A DNA stretch of 64,000 bases from Streptosporangium sp. NBC_01495 (GTDB lineage: Bacteria; Actinomycetota; Actinomycetes; Streptosporangiales; Streptosporangiaceae). The notes under the pieces are model-generated. The model saw only the letters and a program-made list of their open reading frames with translations. It did no database searches and was not told where the DNA came from. This document shows positions 17,208 to 25,219 of this stretch, piece after piece. The stretch covers positions 8,246,001-8,310,000 of the forward strand of contig NZ_CP109430.1 of NCBI RefSeq assembly GCF_036250735.1, read 5' to 3'. The stretch's first letter is position 1. Each line of letters opens with the position of its first letter. Made by a program: the position numbers and the translations under genes.

Positions 17208-17726
17208 TCACACCTCCCAGTCGGGGACGAGGAGGTGGCCGCGGCCGTTGGGGCACAGCCCGTCGGCCGGCGGGAACTCCTCGATCGCGCTGACCACGCC
17301 GCAGGCGGCACACCTGATCCGGATAAGGTCGGCGGCGGGGCTGGGGTCTCCGTACAGCGCGTAGTCGGAGCCGTCGAGCACGGTGCCGATGGCATCGCCG
17401 TCCTCGATCGCGTTGCGAAGTTCGACGCGGATCACCTCAGATGACAGAACGCCGATAACCCGGTCGCCCTCGGCCACCAGGACGGCGGGCAGTCCTTCGT
17501 TCAGCAGCCGCAGGACGCCGGGCATGGCGGACAACGCGCTGACGAGCTCCTCCGGGGGGATCACGACCGCGGGGCCCGGTCCCGCGGGTCCAACGACCCA
17601 GCGGGGCCGCCCATCGTCGTCGACGACCACGACCGGGGTGTCCGAGCGTCCGGGCGCCCGCGTGGCGGGTACCGTCCCGTATCGGGTCTCCATGAGTTCC
17701 GCTGCCGCTCTGGCCGGCATCGCCAT
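17208..17726 (-). CDS. CBS-like protein with Cys-rich tail (CHAT cluster gene 3)
   Basis: A 172-residue soluble protein. The middle (VVVVDDDGRPRWVVG and LPAVLVAEGDRVIGVLSSEV) looks like a diverged pair of CBS-type strands and helices, which bind adenine nucleotides in other proteins. The C-terminus has CAACGVVSAIEEFPPADGLC followed by PNGRGH, three Cys and a His that could form a zinc ribbon. It begins 5 bases after the CHAT gene stop. A ligand-sensing regulatory subunit for the protease is a reasonable guess, but neither nucleotide nor metal binding is shown by the sequence alone. Confidence 0.7.
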   Translation of the reverse strand: MAMPARAAAELMETRYGTVPATRAPGRSDTPVVVVDDDGRPRWVVGPAGPGPAVVIPPEELVSALSAMPGVLRLLNEGLPAVLVAEGDRVIGVLSSEVIRVELRNAIEDGDAIGTVLDGSDYALYGDPSPAADLIRIRCAACGVVSAIEEFPPADGLCPNGRGHLLVPDWEV

Positions 17727-17731
17727 TCCTC

Positions 17732-18961
17732 TCAGTACCAGTCGCCGATGAGTACAAACGCCGCCCAGAAGAAAGGGTGGGCGTACACCGGACGCGCGAG
17801 ATCCTGTACGACCTCCGGCCCGGCGAGGAGCAGCGCCCGCTGCCGCAGTGTCTCGGCGGTGCGCCGCAGGAGCGGGTCCGCCAGGGTCTCCAGGGCCCTC
17901 GCGCCGGCGGCGGCGGCCCCGGCGAAGTCGCGGGCGGCCAGCCGGATCCGGGCCTCGGCCACTAGCAGGCGGCCCGCGGCCTCGCCGTCCACCAGGGGGG
18001 CCACGGATGCCAGGAAGCCGAGCACGTCAAGGGCGGTCAGCTCGCGCAGCCGGCCCTGGGCGGCGCGCAGCGCGTCGATCGCGCTCTCGCCCGCGGCGAG
18101 CCCTTCGTAGAAGCGGCCCAGCAGCATCGTGGTGGCCAGTTCGTCCACGGTCCACAGGCTGACCAGGACGGCCGGGGCTCCCGCGTGGAGCACCGCCCGG
18201 ACCAGCCCGAGGAGTTCGTCGCCGGGCCGGGTCGAGGAGACGCCGGTCCGGCAGGCGGCGAGCACCACCAAGGTCCCGGCGAGCCGCAGGCCCATGAAGC
18301 GCTCGGCGGTGAAGAGGCCGTCGGCGAGCAGCACTCCGGAGCCCATCGGGGTGGCCATGTCGAAGACACCGTGCGTACCCACATGCAGGATGTCGGGCGC
18401 GCCGGCGGCCAGCCGCCGGGTGATCGTGACACTGGACGCGGCGGTTCCGGCAAGGGTCTCGGTGCTGAACAGCCCCGCCAGCAGGCTCGCCTGGGCAGCG
18501 CCGAAGGTCAGCGTCTCCGTGGCGGGCGGGTCGACGACAGCCAGCGCCCGTCGTCGTGGTCCGCCCCGGTGAGCACGGCAGTGACGCAGGATCGAGGCGC
18601 TCGGCGCGTACGCGACGGAGTGCGCGGTGAGTGCCTCGCCCACCGCGTGCAGAGGCACCCGGTGCAGGGCGTCATGCGGGATCAGCCACAGCCGGTCGCC
18701 GGGAGCGGCCCGGTCTGCCACCGGAACGACGAGGTCAACCAGTAGATCATGGGCGAGCAGCTCGGTGGAGCGGGCCAGCGCGGCCGGTACGTGCGGCGCG
18801 GACTCCCACGCGGTGTTCAGCTCGGTGACGACTTCCCGGATCGCGGCGAGGGAGTACGGCACGGTGACGAGTTCGGGTTCGGGATCGTCGCCGCCCGCGA
18901 TCACGATGACCGCTTGTTTCTCGGTCAGGAAATACTCCGCCAGCAGCATGCGTCTGGTCAT
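17732..18961 (-). CDS. CHAT-domain caspase-like protease (CHAT cluster gene 2)
   Basis: This 409-residue protein is a stand-alone CHAT peptidase. The catalytic His lies in HVGTHGVF (His197) and the catalytic Cys in LAACRTG (Cys237), with the supporting elements LWLIPHDALHRVPLHA (about 91-106), VAYAPSASIL and the C-terminal HPFFWAAFVLIGDW (about 395-408). A helical insertion (about 325-385) sits before that final element. CHAT proteases cleave partner proteins in defence and death pathways. Usually the domain is fused behind TPR repeats; here the TPR part is a separate upstream gene ending 27 bases before. The ATG at 18961 follows GAGGGTGAGAG. No gasdermin-like target is recognisable nearby. 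Confidence 0.9.
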   Translation of the reverse strand: MTRRMLLAEYFLTEKQAVIVIAGGDDPEPELVTVPYSLAAIREVVTELNTAWESAPHVPAALARSTELLAHDLLVDLVVPVADRAAPGDRLWLIPHDALHRVPLHAVGEALTAHSVAYAPSASILRHCRAHRGGPRRRALAVVDPPATETLTFGAAQASLLAGLFSTETLAGTAASSVTITRRLAAGAPDILHVGTHGVFDMATPMGSGVLLADGLFTAERFMGLRLAGTLVVLAACRTGVSSTRPGDELLGLVRAVLHAGAPAVLVSLWTVDELATTMLLGRFYEGLAAGESAIDALRAAQGRLRELTALDVLGFLASVAPLVDGEAAGRLLVAEARIRLAARDFAGAAAAGARALETLADPLLRRTAETLRQRALLLAGPEVVQDLARPVYAHPFFWAAFVLIGDWY

Positions 18962-18988
18962 CGAGCTCTCACCCTCGTGGTTCTACCG

Positions 18989-21043
18989 TCATGCGCGGGC
19001 GCCTGGCCAGACGGTCTCCGCTCGCAGGAACTCCCGCAGTTCGTCGTAGGAGATGGGGTCGCCTTCCTCCGGCCGTCCCGCCGTTTCGCCGAGCAGTTCC
19101 AGCAGGACACGTGACCGCGCCTTCTCCGACAGTTCGAACGCGGCCACGGCACGCCGTTCCGGCCAGGGGGCCCCGGGCCGGGGTCCGGCCTCGGCGAGCA
19201 GGCCGATCATCACGGAGGCCAGCCGTTCGGTGTCGGCCCCCGAGGTCAGCCGCAGGTCCGGCCCCTGAACTGCGCCGCGCAACCGTTGCTGGATGTCGAA
19301 CGCGCGAGAAAGGTCGGCGTACGCCTCTCCGGCGTCGATGCGGCTCAGCGCGTATCCCAGATTGAGCAGGATCAGGTACGCGTGGATGGACAGGTCCTTT
19401 CCGAGCAGGATGTCCACGGATTGCCGGAGCAGTGCCGCCCCCTCCAGATGGTGTCCCGACATCCACAGCTGGATCCCCGCCCGAGCCTGCTTCTTCGCCT
19501 CCTCGTCGGAGTAGCGCTCGATCATCACCATGGGTGGCATGTTCCTGCCTCCCAGGTCGAGGGAGTAGGGACTGACGTCGAAGGGCTTGGCGTGGCTGAC
19601 GTTGAGTCGTTCCCAGGCGGTGGCCGCCTCCAGGTAAAAGCGCGGCGAGCCGGGAAGCACGTCGGCCTGGCGAGCCTCCCTCACTATCCGCAGGACGTCC
19701 CTGCGGCGCACCGGCACGGCCTGCCCCGCGCGCCGCGTCTCCATGGCGAGTCGCTGCTCGCCCAGCGCCAGATGGCAGGTACTGATCCCGATCAGGAGCA
19801 TGCGCCTGGTGAACGGGACAAGTCGCGGGTGTTCTCGCAAGGTCGTTAACTCGCGCAGGACGTCGTCGGGCAGCATCATCTGGGAGACGGTTCCGACCAC
19901 GGCCGCGGCCTGCGCGGCCAGATCGTCGACGACGAGATTGACCAGCCCGTGCTCGACTCTAAGCCGCCAGGCGTTCCGCTTCTCGACCAGTGCCTCCTCT
20001 TTCCGCCCAAGGGAGACGTAGATGTTGCCACGGGTCTCCGCGACGGCCGCGACGGCCAGGTCAATCGCGCGCCGCTCCCGGGGGCCCGGATGCGGGTGGC
20101 TCGTGCGGACGAGGCCGAGCAGCTCGTCCGCGAGGCCCGGCCAGTGCAGCGCCGCCGCGCCGTGCCGGTCGGCGGTCGGCTGGTTCTCGTCCAGTCTTGG
20201 CGGCGGTTTCGACGACATGACCGACAGAGAGCCTTCGAGGCAGAGCCCATGGATCAGTGCCAGATCCGGTGGCAGGCGTCTCCACGCCTCCAGCCGCTCC
20301 CGCCTCCTGTCATACCCGTACCGGCGGGTACCTTCGGCGAACCGCCGATGGCCGAACGCGCGTGGCCGCAGCCAGGGCCCCCTGACCAGGCGATAGGCGA
20401 CGACCGCCGGCCACGGCCGGTGGCGGCGCAAGGCCGTCCCCGCCCAGCTCCGGAGAACCTTCCGCCGGTAGTCGTCGGTTCCCTCGCTGAAGCGTCTGGC
20501 GTCCAGCCTCCGAGGCGCGGAACCCGGCCCCTCCAGCTCCCTGACCATCTTGAGCTGAATGGGAACGGACAACCCGGCCATCAGGGCGGCGAAGGTCGCC
20601 AGCTTGAGGTCCGCGGCGAACAGTCCCAGAAGAAACGCGAAGAGACCCTTGTCGGTGGCCGCCAGCAAGAGGATCCCCGGCCAGCCGCCGAGATCGCCCA
20701 GTGGCGTCAGCACCTGGTACACCAGCGCGAGCGCCAGCCAGAACTGGTACTGCTCCAGCCACGGATGCTCGTTCCAGAACCGCACCACCCAGTCCCCGGG
20801 CACGAGCTGCGCGACGTAGACGATCAGACATACTTTCCAGCACTCGGCGGACAGCGTCCTGGCCCGGTGCGGAGGGGACAGCCTCCTCGTGCCACGCAGG
20901 AACAACAGGCACATGGCGGTGATGGCGACCGCCGGGAGAATCAGCAGCGGCGCGGGAACCGGCGATCCATGCAGGACGGCCCATATGGCCGACACCGTCG
21001 ACACAAGGCAGGCGGCCCCGTACACGACGGGCCAAATGCGCAT
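18989..21043 (-). CDS. Membrane-anchored TPR protein, separate partner of CHAT protease (CHAT cluster gene 1)
   Basis: A 684-residue protein. Four to six hydrophobic segments lie in the first ~150 residues (for example VVYGAACLVSTVSAIWAVLH and LLILPAVAITAMCLLFL), followed by a long helical region with TPR-like pairs. The end reads AVAAFELSEKARSRVLLELL, the exact type of helix that normally leads straight into a fused CHAT domain. TPR plus CHAT lengths here add up to about 1,090 residues, typical of the fused family. Thus the locus appears to be a TPR-CHAT protein split in two and tethered to the membrane. It is first in a four-gene set and diverges from the gene at 21120. Confidence 0.85.
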   Translation of the reverse strand: MRIWPVVYGAACLVSTVSAIWAVLHGSPVPAPLLILPAVAITAMCLLFLRGTRRLSPPHRARTLSAECWKVCLIVYVAQLVPGDWVVRFWNEHPWLEQYQFWLALALVYQVLTPLGDLGGWPGILLLAATDKGLFAFLLGLFAADLKLATFAALMAGLSVPIQLKMVRELEGPGSAPRRLDARRFSEGTDDYRRKVLRSWAGTALRRHRPWPAVVAYRLVRGPWLRPRAFGHRRFAEGTRRYGYDRRRERLEAWRRLPPDLALIHGLCLEGSLSVMSSKPPPRLDENQPTADRHGAAALHWPGLADELLGLVRTSHPHPGPRERRAIDLAVAAVAETRGNIYVSLGRKEEALVEKRNAWRLRVEHGLVNLVVDDLAAQAAAVVGTVSQMMLPDDVLRELTTLREHPRLVPFTRRMLLIGISTCHLALGEQRLAMETRRAGQAVPVRRRDVLRIVREARQADVLPGSPRFYLEAATAWERLNVSHAKPFDVSPYSLDLGGRNMPPMVMIERYSDEEAKKQARAGIQLWMSGHHLEGAALLRQSVDILLGKDLSIHAYLILLNLGYALSRIDAGEAYADLSRAFDIQQRLRGAVQGPDLRLTSGADTERLASVMIGLLAEAGPRPGAPWPERRAVAAFELSEKARSRVLLELLGETAGRPEEGDPISYDELREFLRAETVWPGARA

Positions 21044-21119
21044 TCCCTAATTATGTGGACTTGCCGCGCGATCGTTGCGCAGTCGTCCGATAACGGCCAA
21101 TCGGTGGTCGCGCGAGATC

Positions 21120-22943
21120 GTGACGGCACACACTGGTACGGTGCCTACTCTCCTCCAGTTGGTGGGCCTCGCCCTCGCGGGAGCCTCCGGATGGTGCATG
21201 TTCGCGTGGCAGCGGGCCCGTGCCGTCGCACGGGACCCGCGCATGCTTCTCCTGGGCACGGTCATCCAGCCTCGCAACCGGGTTCTGGTATTGGGCGTCA
21301 CGGCCGTCATCTGGGGCGGTGCCGCGCTGCTCGCCGCGACTCTGCTCGACCGGCTCGACACCCGGTGGGTCGTCGTCATCGGCGCCCTCGTCGGCCTCGT
21401 GCCCCTGCCTCATGCGGCGCTGGGCGCGGCCCTCGCCTACTCCTTCGTCATGCCGGATCCGCGTCTGATGCTGACCTTGGCGCTGCCTCTCACGGCGGGA
21501 GCGCTGATCAGGCTGGCGCACGCCCGGCTGGCCCTCCGGCTGTCTCCGGGCGCCGGGGAGCGATTCGTCCTGCGGTGGGGCACGGTCATATCGCCGCCGT
21601 CGGCCGCGGACTGGTTCTGGCTCGCCGCCGGAGCCGGGACGGCGGTCTCTCCACTCGTCGCGCTCGGCCTCACCCGTGACGGTCCGGACTTCTGGCTCCG
21701 TACGGCCTGTGCGGTTCTGGTGGCGGTTCAGCTCGGCGTGGTCATCTTGAGAGCGCGGTCCCGGCATCGCTGGATCCGCCGCACGTGGCGGGGGTCGCTG
21801 GTACCGGCGACCGCCGTGGTGGCGCTGGCGGCGAGCGGCCCGCCCGGGGCCTGGCTCGCCGCCGTCTGGACGTCCGGCGAGTACGGGACGGGTCTCGTCG
21901 GCGGGGCGGCCCTGTCGCTCCTCGCCGTCACGGCGTGGCTCGGACGCTACAGCGCCAGCAAACCGTTGAACCTGCTCACCAAGTGCGTCCGGGTGCTCAG
22001 CGGGTTCGGGCTGGTGCCGTTCTGGACCGTCGTGGTGTTCCATCCGCAGCACGGCCCGCTGGTGGCCGCCGCCCTGCTGATCGCGACCGAGACACTGCTG
22101 GTCCTCTTCAGCCCGCTTCTCAACAAACCTCATCCCGCAGAGGCCTTGGAGGAGCAGCTCTACGCCCAGATCATCACCTGGGCGCCGATGACCCGGCGGG
22201 TGCTCTTCGGGTCCTGGCTCCACGACGGCGTGCTGCGCCGTCCCTGCCATCCCGACTTCACGCCGTTATGTGTCTACCTGGGAATGGCGGTTCTCGGAGC
22301 CCGGGGTCACGCCGCTCCCGGCCAGGCCTGGGTCATCGATCCGGACGGCCGGCGCCCGCTGACGGGGCTCGAGGCGCTGCGCTGGACCGAGGCCGCCGCC
22401 CAGGTGATCGACCTGATCGACGGCGAGGTGGTCCCCCGATTCCCCGAGGAGCACCTGGACGACCTGCGCCGCCGCCAGGACCTCGCCCGCGCGGACATGG
22501 TCGCCACGCGTGCGATCGTAATGGCCTATGCGGGCAAGTGGAATGACGCGCTGAACGACTGGCGCGACGCCGCTCAGAGGTATCGGGTCCTCGATGACAC
22601 CGGCGGCGAACGTCTCGCCAGGACCGGCGCCGCGTGGGTCCTGGCGTGCCGGCTCGGCCAACCCCACGCCGCCCGCCGGGAACTCGCCCGGACGGCTCCC
22701 TCTCCGGCCCCCGACGGCGTGACCAGGTGGGCCAAGGTAGTGGCCGCCGCCGTCGCCTTGGCCGACGGCGAGGCCGAGACAGCGGGGGAGCGGCTCGGCG
22801 AAGCCAGGTCGCTGCCCACGAGGCTGGATCTGGCCCGGGCCCATCCGGAGAGCGTGACCGGCGTCGCCGAACTCGCCGCTGCCACCGAATCCGAGATCGG
22901 CCTCCGCCTGCAGTCGGGTAACGCAGTCGATCGCCTCAGGTGA
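21120..22943 (+). CDS. Polytopic membrane protein with helical, TPR-like C-terminus (divergent CHAT cluster gene)
   Basis: About 607 residues. Roughly ten hydrophobic helices fill residues 1-345 (LLQLVGLALAGASGWCMFAW, VLVLGVTAVIWGGAALLAA and others). The C-terminal ~250 residues are soluble and alpha-helical, with DMVATRAIVMAYAGKWNDAL followed by NDWRDAAQRYRVLDDTGGER resembling TPR pairs. No transporter or enzyme motif was found. GTG 21120 and GTG 21141 are both possible starts, neither with a strong ribosome site. Divergence from the CHAT operon and shared membrane-plus-helical-repeat design suggest it works with it. Function unknown. Confidence 0.75.
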   Translation: MTAHTGTVPTLLQLVGLALAGASGWCMFAWQRARAVARDPRMLLLGTVIQPRNRVLVLGVTAVIWGGAALLAATLLDRLDTRWVVVIGALVGLVPLPHAALGAALAYSFVMPDPRLMLTLALPLTAGALIRLAHARLALRLSPGAGERFVLRWGTVISPPSAADWFWLAAGAGTAVSPLVALGLTRDGPDFWLRTACAVLVAVQLGVVILRARSRHRWIRRTWRGSLVPATAVVALAASGPPGAWLAAVWTSGEYGTGLVGGAALSLLAVTAWLGRYSASKPLNLLTKCVRVLSGFGLVPFWTVVVFHPQHGPLVAAALLIATETLLVLFSPLLNKPHPAEALEEQLYAQIITWAPMTRRVLFGSWLHDGVLRRPCHPDFTPLCVYLGMAVLGARGHAAPGQAWVIDPDGRRPLTGLEALRWTEAAAQVIDLIDGEVVPRFPEEHLDDLRRRQDLARADMVATRAIVMAYAGKWNDALNDWRDAAQRYRVLDDTGGERLARTGAAWVLACRLGQPHAARRELARTAPSPAPDGVTRWAKVVAAAVALADGEAETAGERLGEARSLPTRLDLARAHPESVTGVAELAAATESEIGLRLQSGNAVDRLR

Positions 22944-23275
22944 CCTGCTCGGTGCGGGACGGGACAGGCTCTACGCACTCCCAGCAAAGACATCGGACAT
23001 CAGCTGTCCGGAGTGGTCAAGAAAGCGATGAGACGGTGTTTTCCAGTATCTCGTCGCCCTGGTTCGCGCTGAAGCGACCTTCATCAACGCCAGGCTCGTC
23101 GAACGCCCCGACGATCGGACTTCATCCGTAGCCGCCTGAAAGATCCTGATCCATAGGTGTTGACGATTGCTCACAGTGGTACACGACCGCAATCGGTGGC
23201 ATCGGGGGCAAGTCCCGGAACGGGAAACGACCTGCGTTTCCGCAGATCGTTGCCAGATTTTCCCTGGTTAAGCGT
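22944..23275. other. Gap between CHAT-cluster membrane gene and tRNA-Arg with a possible gene remnant
   Basis: No complete gene is present. A plus-strand frame at about 23035-23139 reads GVFQYLVALVRAEATFINAR and then LVERPDDRTSSVAA before TGA. It looks like the last 35 codons of some protein and has normal actinobacterial codon use, but nothing in frame precedes it. I treat it as a remnant of unknown family. Confidence 0.35.
23227..23250 (-). terminator. Possible terminator after tRNA-Arg
   Basis: ACGA-CTGCG and CGCAG-TCGT arms with one mismatch enclose a 4-base loop. The hairpin is 26 bases past the 3' end of the tRNA on the minus strand and is followed by TTTCCC. Weak but well placed. Confidence 0.4.
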
Positions 23276-23350
23276 TGGTGCCCCCTGCAAGATTCGAACT
23301 TGCGCTCCCGGCTCCGGAGGCCGGTGCTCTATCCCCTGAGCTAAGGGGGC
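23276..23350 (-). tRNA. tRNA-Arg (anticodon CCG)
   Basis: The minus strand folds into a standard cloverleaf: acceptor GCCCCCT/AGGGGGC, D stem GCTC/GAGC, anticodon stem CCGGC/GCCGG around loop CTCCGGA, variable loop GAGC, T stem GCAAG/CTTGC around TTCGAAT, discriminator A and an encoded CCA. The anticodon CCG reads CGG, a frequent Arg codon in GC-rich genomes. It lies beside the CHAT cluster; tRNA genes are common integration targets, but no second copy of its 3' end was found in the window. Confidence 0.96.
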
Positions 23351-23656
23351 CAACGCGTGATTACATTACCAGCATCCTGAGGGGAACCGACACTCGGTTA
23401 GGGAAGCAAGTGATCTCCGGAGCAGGTCGAGGGCGATGGGAAAGCCGAGGGCAGGGGGCATCGGGACGGCCAGGCGTTGGCAGGGCGGTGTGGATAAACG
23501 CCGGGTGAAGCAGGACGTCATCGGACGGAACGAAGCGACGCCTGGTCGGGGGGTGGGCAGGGGCGGGTTAGGTAGGACCCGACGAGGTCGGACGGGTGGG
23601 GCAGGGCCAAGCATGGGCGGGGCCGGATAAGGCAAGGCTGCGCCGGGTGGGGCGAG
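23351..23656. promoter_or_regulatory. Gap holding the tRNA promoter and a DnaA-box-like site
   Basis: On the minus strand TAATGT lies 13-18 bases before the tRNA and is a plausible -10. A perfect TGTGGATAA (inverse of the DnaA box TTATCCACA) is at 23489-23497. The segment from 23570 to 23650 is G-rich with GGGTGGGGC-type iterations. No gene is seen. Confidence 0.35.
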
Positions 23657-24715
23657 TCAGCGTGGAGTGGGGCGGATGGCGCCTCGATAGCGGGAGAGGT
23701 AGTAGGGCGAGGCGGCGAAGTCGATCGTCTTGACGACGTCGCCGGTCTTGGGGGCGTGGACCATGACGCCGTCTTTGACGTAGATGCCCACATGGGTGGG
23801 GTCTCCGCCGCCTCCGCCGAAAAAGACCAGGTCTCCCGGGCGGAGCTGGGAGAACGACACTTGACGGCCCTGCTTGAACTGGGTGCCGGTGTAGTGGGTG
23901 AGTCTGGCCCCGGCCTTGGCCCAGGCGTGCAGGGCGAGCCCCGAGCAGTCGAAGCCCCCGCCGGTCGGGCCCGCGCTCGAACCGCCGCCCCACACGTACG
24001 GCCTGCCGACCTGGCGGAGTGCCGTGGTAGCCGCGATCTGCCCTCGCACAGGCAGGGTGCGTCCCCGCGAGGCCACCGCCCTCCCTCGCGAGGGTGCCGC
24101 CCGCCTACCGGAGAAGGCCTTCCCTGGGGAAGAGACCGCCCGCCCACCGGAGGAGGCTCTCCCCCGGGAGGAGACCGCTCCTCGACCGGAGGGCGCTTTC
24201 CGCCCCTCAGGGGGGCGCTGTGACCGCTTGGCACCCGCCCGCGAGGATTCCGGCCCGGAGAGGGGCCGGGGACCCCTCCGCTCCGCCGAAGAGGACGAGT
24301 CGCCCCACACCTCCGAGGTGCCTGAGGGCTCCACCGGCCCTCCCGTCTCCGGACCGGAAGAGTCGAGCACCCACTCATCGTCCGCTTTCGAGGGCTTGGG
24401 CGGCCATTCGCCGACCGGAGCCAGGGCCGTGGCCGGAGCCAGGGCTGGGGCTGGGAAGGAGCCCCGCGAGGACGTCGATCGGCCGCCGTCCGCGTTCGGA
24501 GAGAGCGAGGACCATGGCTCGCACGCTGCGGCGAGGACGGCGCGGATCTCCTCCGGCAGCCAGTGAGGGGTCCTGTCCGGCGGGACGGCCGAAGAGAGGG
24601 AGAGGAGGCGACCCCAGGCGTCGCAGGCTTCCGGGGAGAGGCGGGGCGCGGGGAACTGAGAGCTTCCCGCGAGTGCCGCCGAGAGGATGGTGACGGTGAC
24701 GAGTGTCGTGATCAC
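23657..24715 (-). CDS. Secreted NlpC/P60 cell-wall hydrolase
   Basis: A protein of 352 residues with three parts. First, a signal-like N-terminus (ITTLVTVTILSAALAGSSQF). Second, a long Ser/Arg/Gly/Pro-rich linker with about eight imperfect SSRGRA-type repeats. Third, a C-terminal NlpC/P60 domain with catalytic Cys in FDCSGLALHAW, His in THVGIYV and the third residue near HAPKTGDVV. It should cleave peptide bonds in peptidoglycan stems outside the cell. The GTG at 24715 follows AAGGAGGG at ideal distance and puts the signal peptide at the very N-terminus; the frame upstream to 25009 lacks coding features. The linker repeats suggest replication slippage. Confidence 0.88.
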   Translation of the reverse strand: MITTLVTVTILSAALAGSSQFPAPRLSPEACDAWGRLLSLSSAVPPDRTPHWLPEEIRAVLAAACEPWSSLSPNADGGRSTSSRGSFPAPALAPATALAPVGEWPPKPSKADDEWVLDSSGPETGGPVEPSGTSEVWGDSSSSAERRGPRPLSGPESSRAGAKRSQRPPEGRKAPSGRGAVSSRGRASSGGRAVSSPGKAFSGRRAAPSRGRAVASRGRTLPVRGQIAATTALRQVGRPYVWGGGSSAGPTGGGFDCSGLALHAWAKAGARLTHYTGTQFKQGRQVSFSQLRPGDLVFFGGGGGDPTHVGIYVKDGVMVHAPKTGDVVKTIDFAASPYYLSRYRGAIRPTPR

Positions 24716-25219
24716 GCAAGCCCTCCTTGGGCTCGATGGAGGATCGAGGCCCCAGGATCGGCGGGATGAGGTGATCACCAACGAGCCGAACGTGATTCTG
24801 TGGATAACGCGTGGACCATCCAGCCAGGAAGGTGATCGACTCCGCCTGTGGCGGAGGGGACGCGGGAGACGGGAACGGCAGTTTGCGGGTGCCCACAACC
24901 GTAGGGCCGTATCCAGGAGCCCGGCGGCCGTCTCCCAGGAGCGGTTGAACAAGGAGATCCGTCGCTGGACCGTCACCACTGGATTACAGGTGGTCTTCTC
25001 AAACGCCACCTATCCAGACATGACCTGAAGCAGTCCCTCGTGTGGCGACACAGACCGATGAGCTGGGGGTACTCACGCCCAGGTGAGCATCTATTTCAAA
25101 GCGACATAATTATCGATTGTGCCTATTTCAACGAATATCTTTACGGGATAGACAGATTGAAATTAATATATTCGCTGGAGCTGCCACCTTCACGGACCAA
25201 GCTGGAGTCCAGCGTCCTC
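24716..25219. promoter_or_regulatory. Divergent promoter region of the NlpC/P60 gene and the large Ala-rich protein gene
   Basis: About 500 bases. The segment 25085-25185 is very AT-rich for this genome (CATAATTATCGATTGTGCC, GAAATTAATATATTCGC) and is the likely promoter for the rightward operon. A second perfect TGTGGATAA is at 24799-24807. An ACCACTGGATTACAGGTGGT near 24976 forms an inverted repeat. A possible in-frame extension of the rightward gene back to 25040 crosses the AT-rich part and is not accepted. Confidence 0.45.

Noticed and set aside
24716..25010. c-di-AMP (ydaO) riboswitch before the NlpC/P60 gene
   Set aside because: Such riboswitches often precede actinobacterial wall hydrolases, but the conserved blocks of that RNA could not be found here.
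25040..25219. 60-codon N-terminal extension of the large Ala-rich protein
   Set aside because: It spans the AT-rich promoter-like segment, has atypical codon use, and the domain-like part begins after the ATG at 25220.
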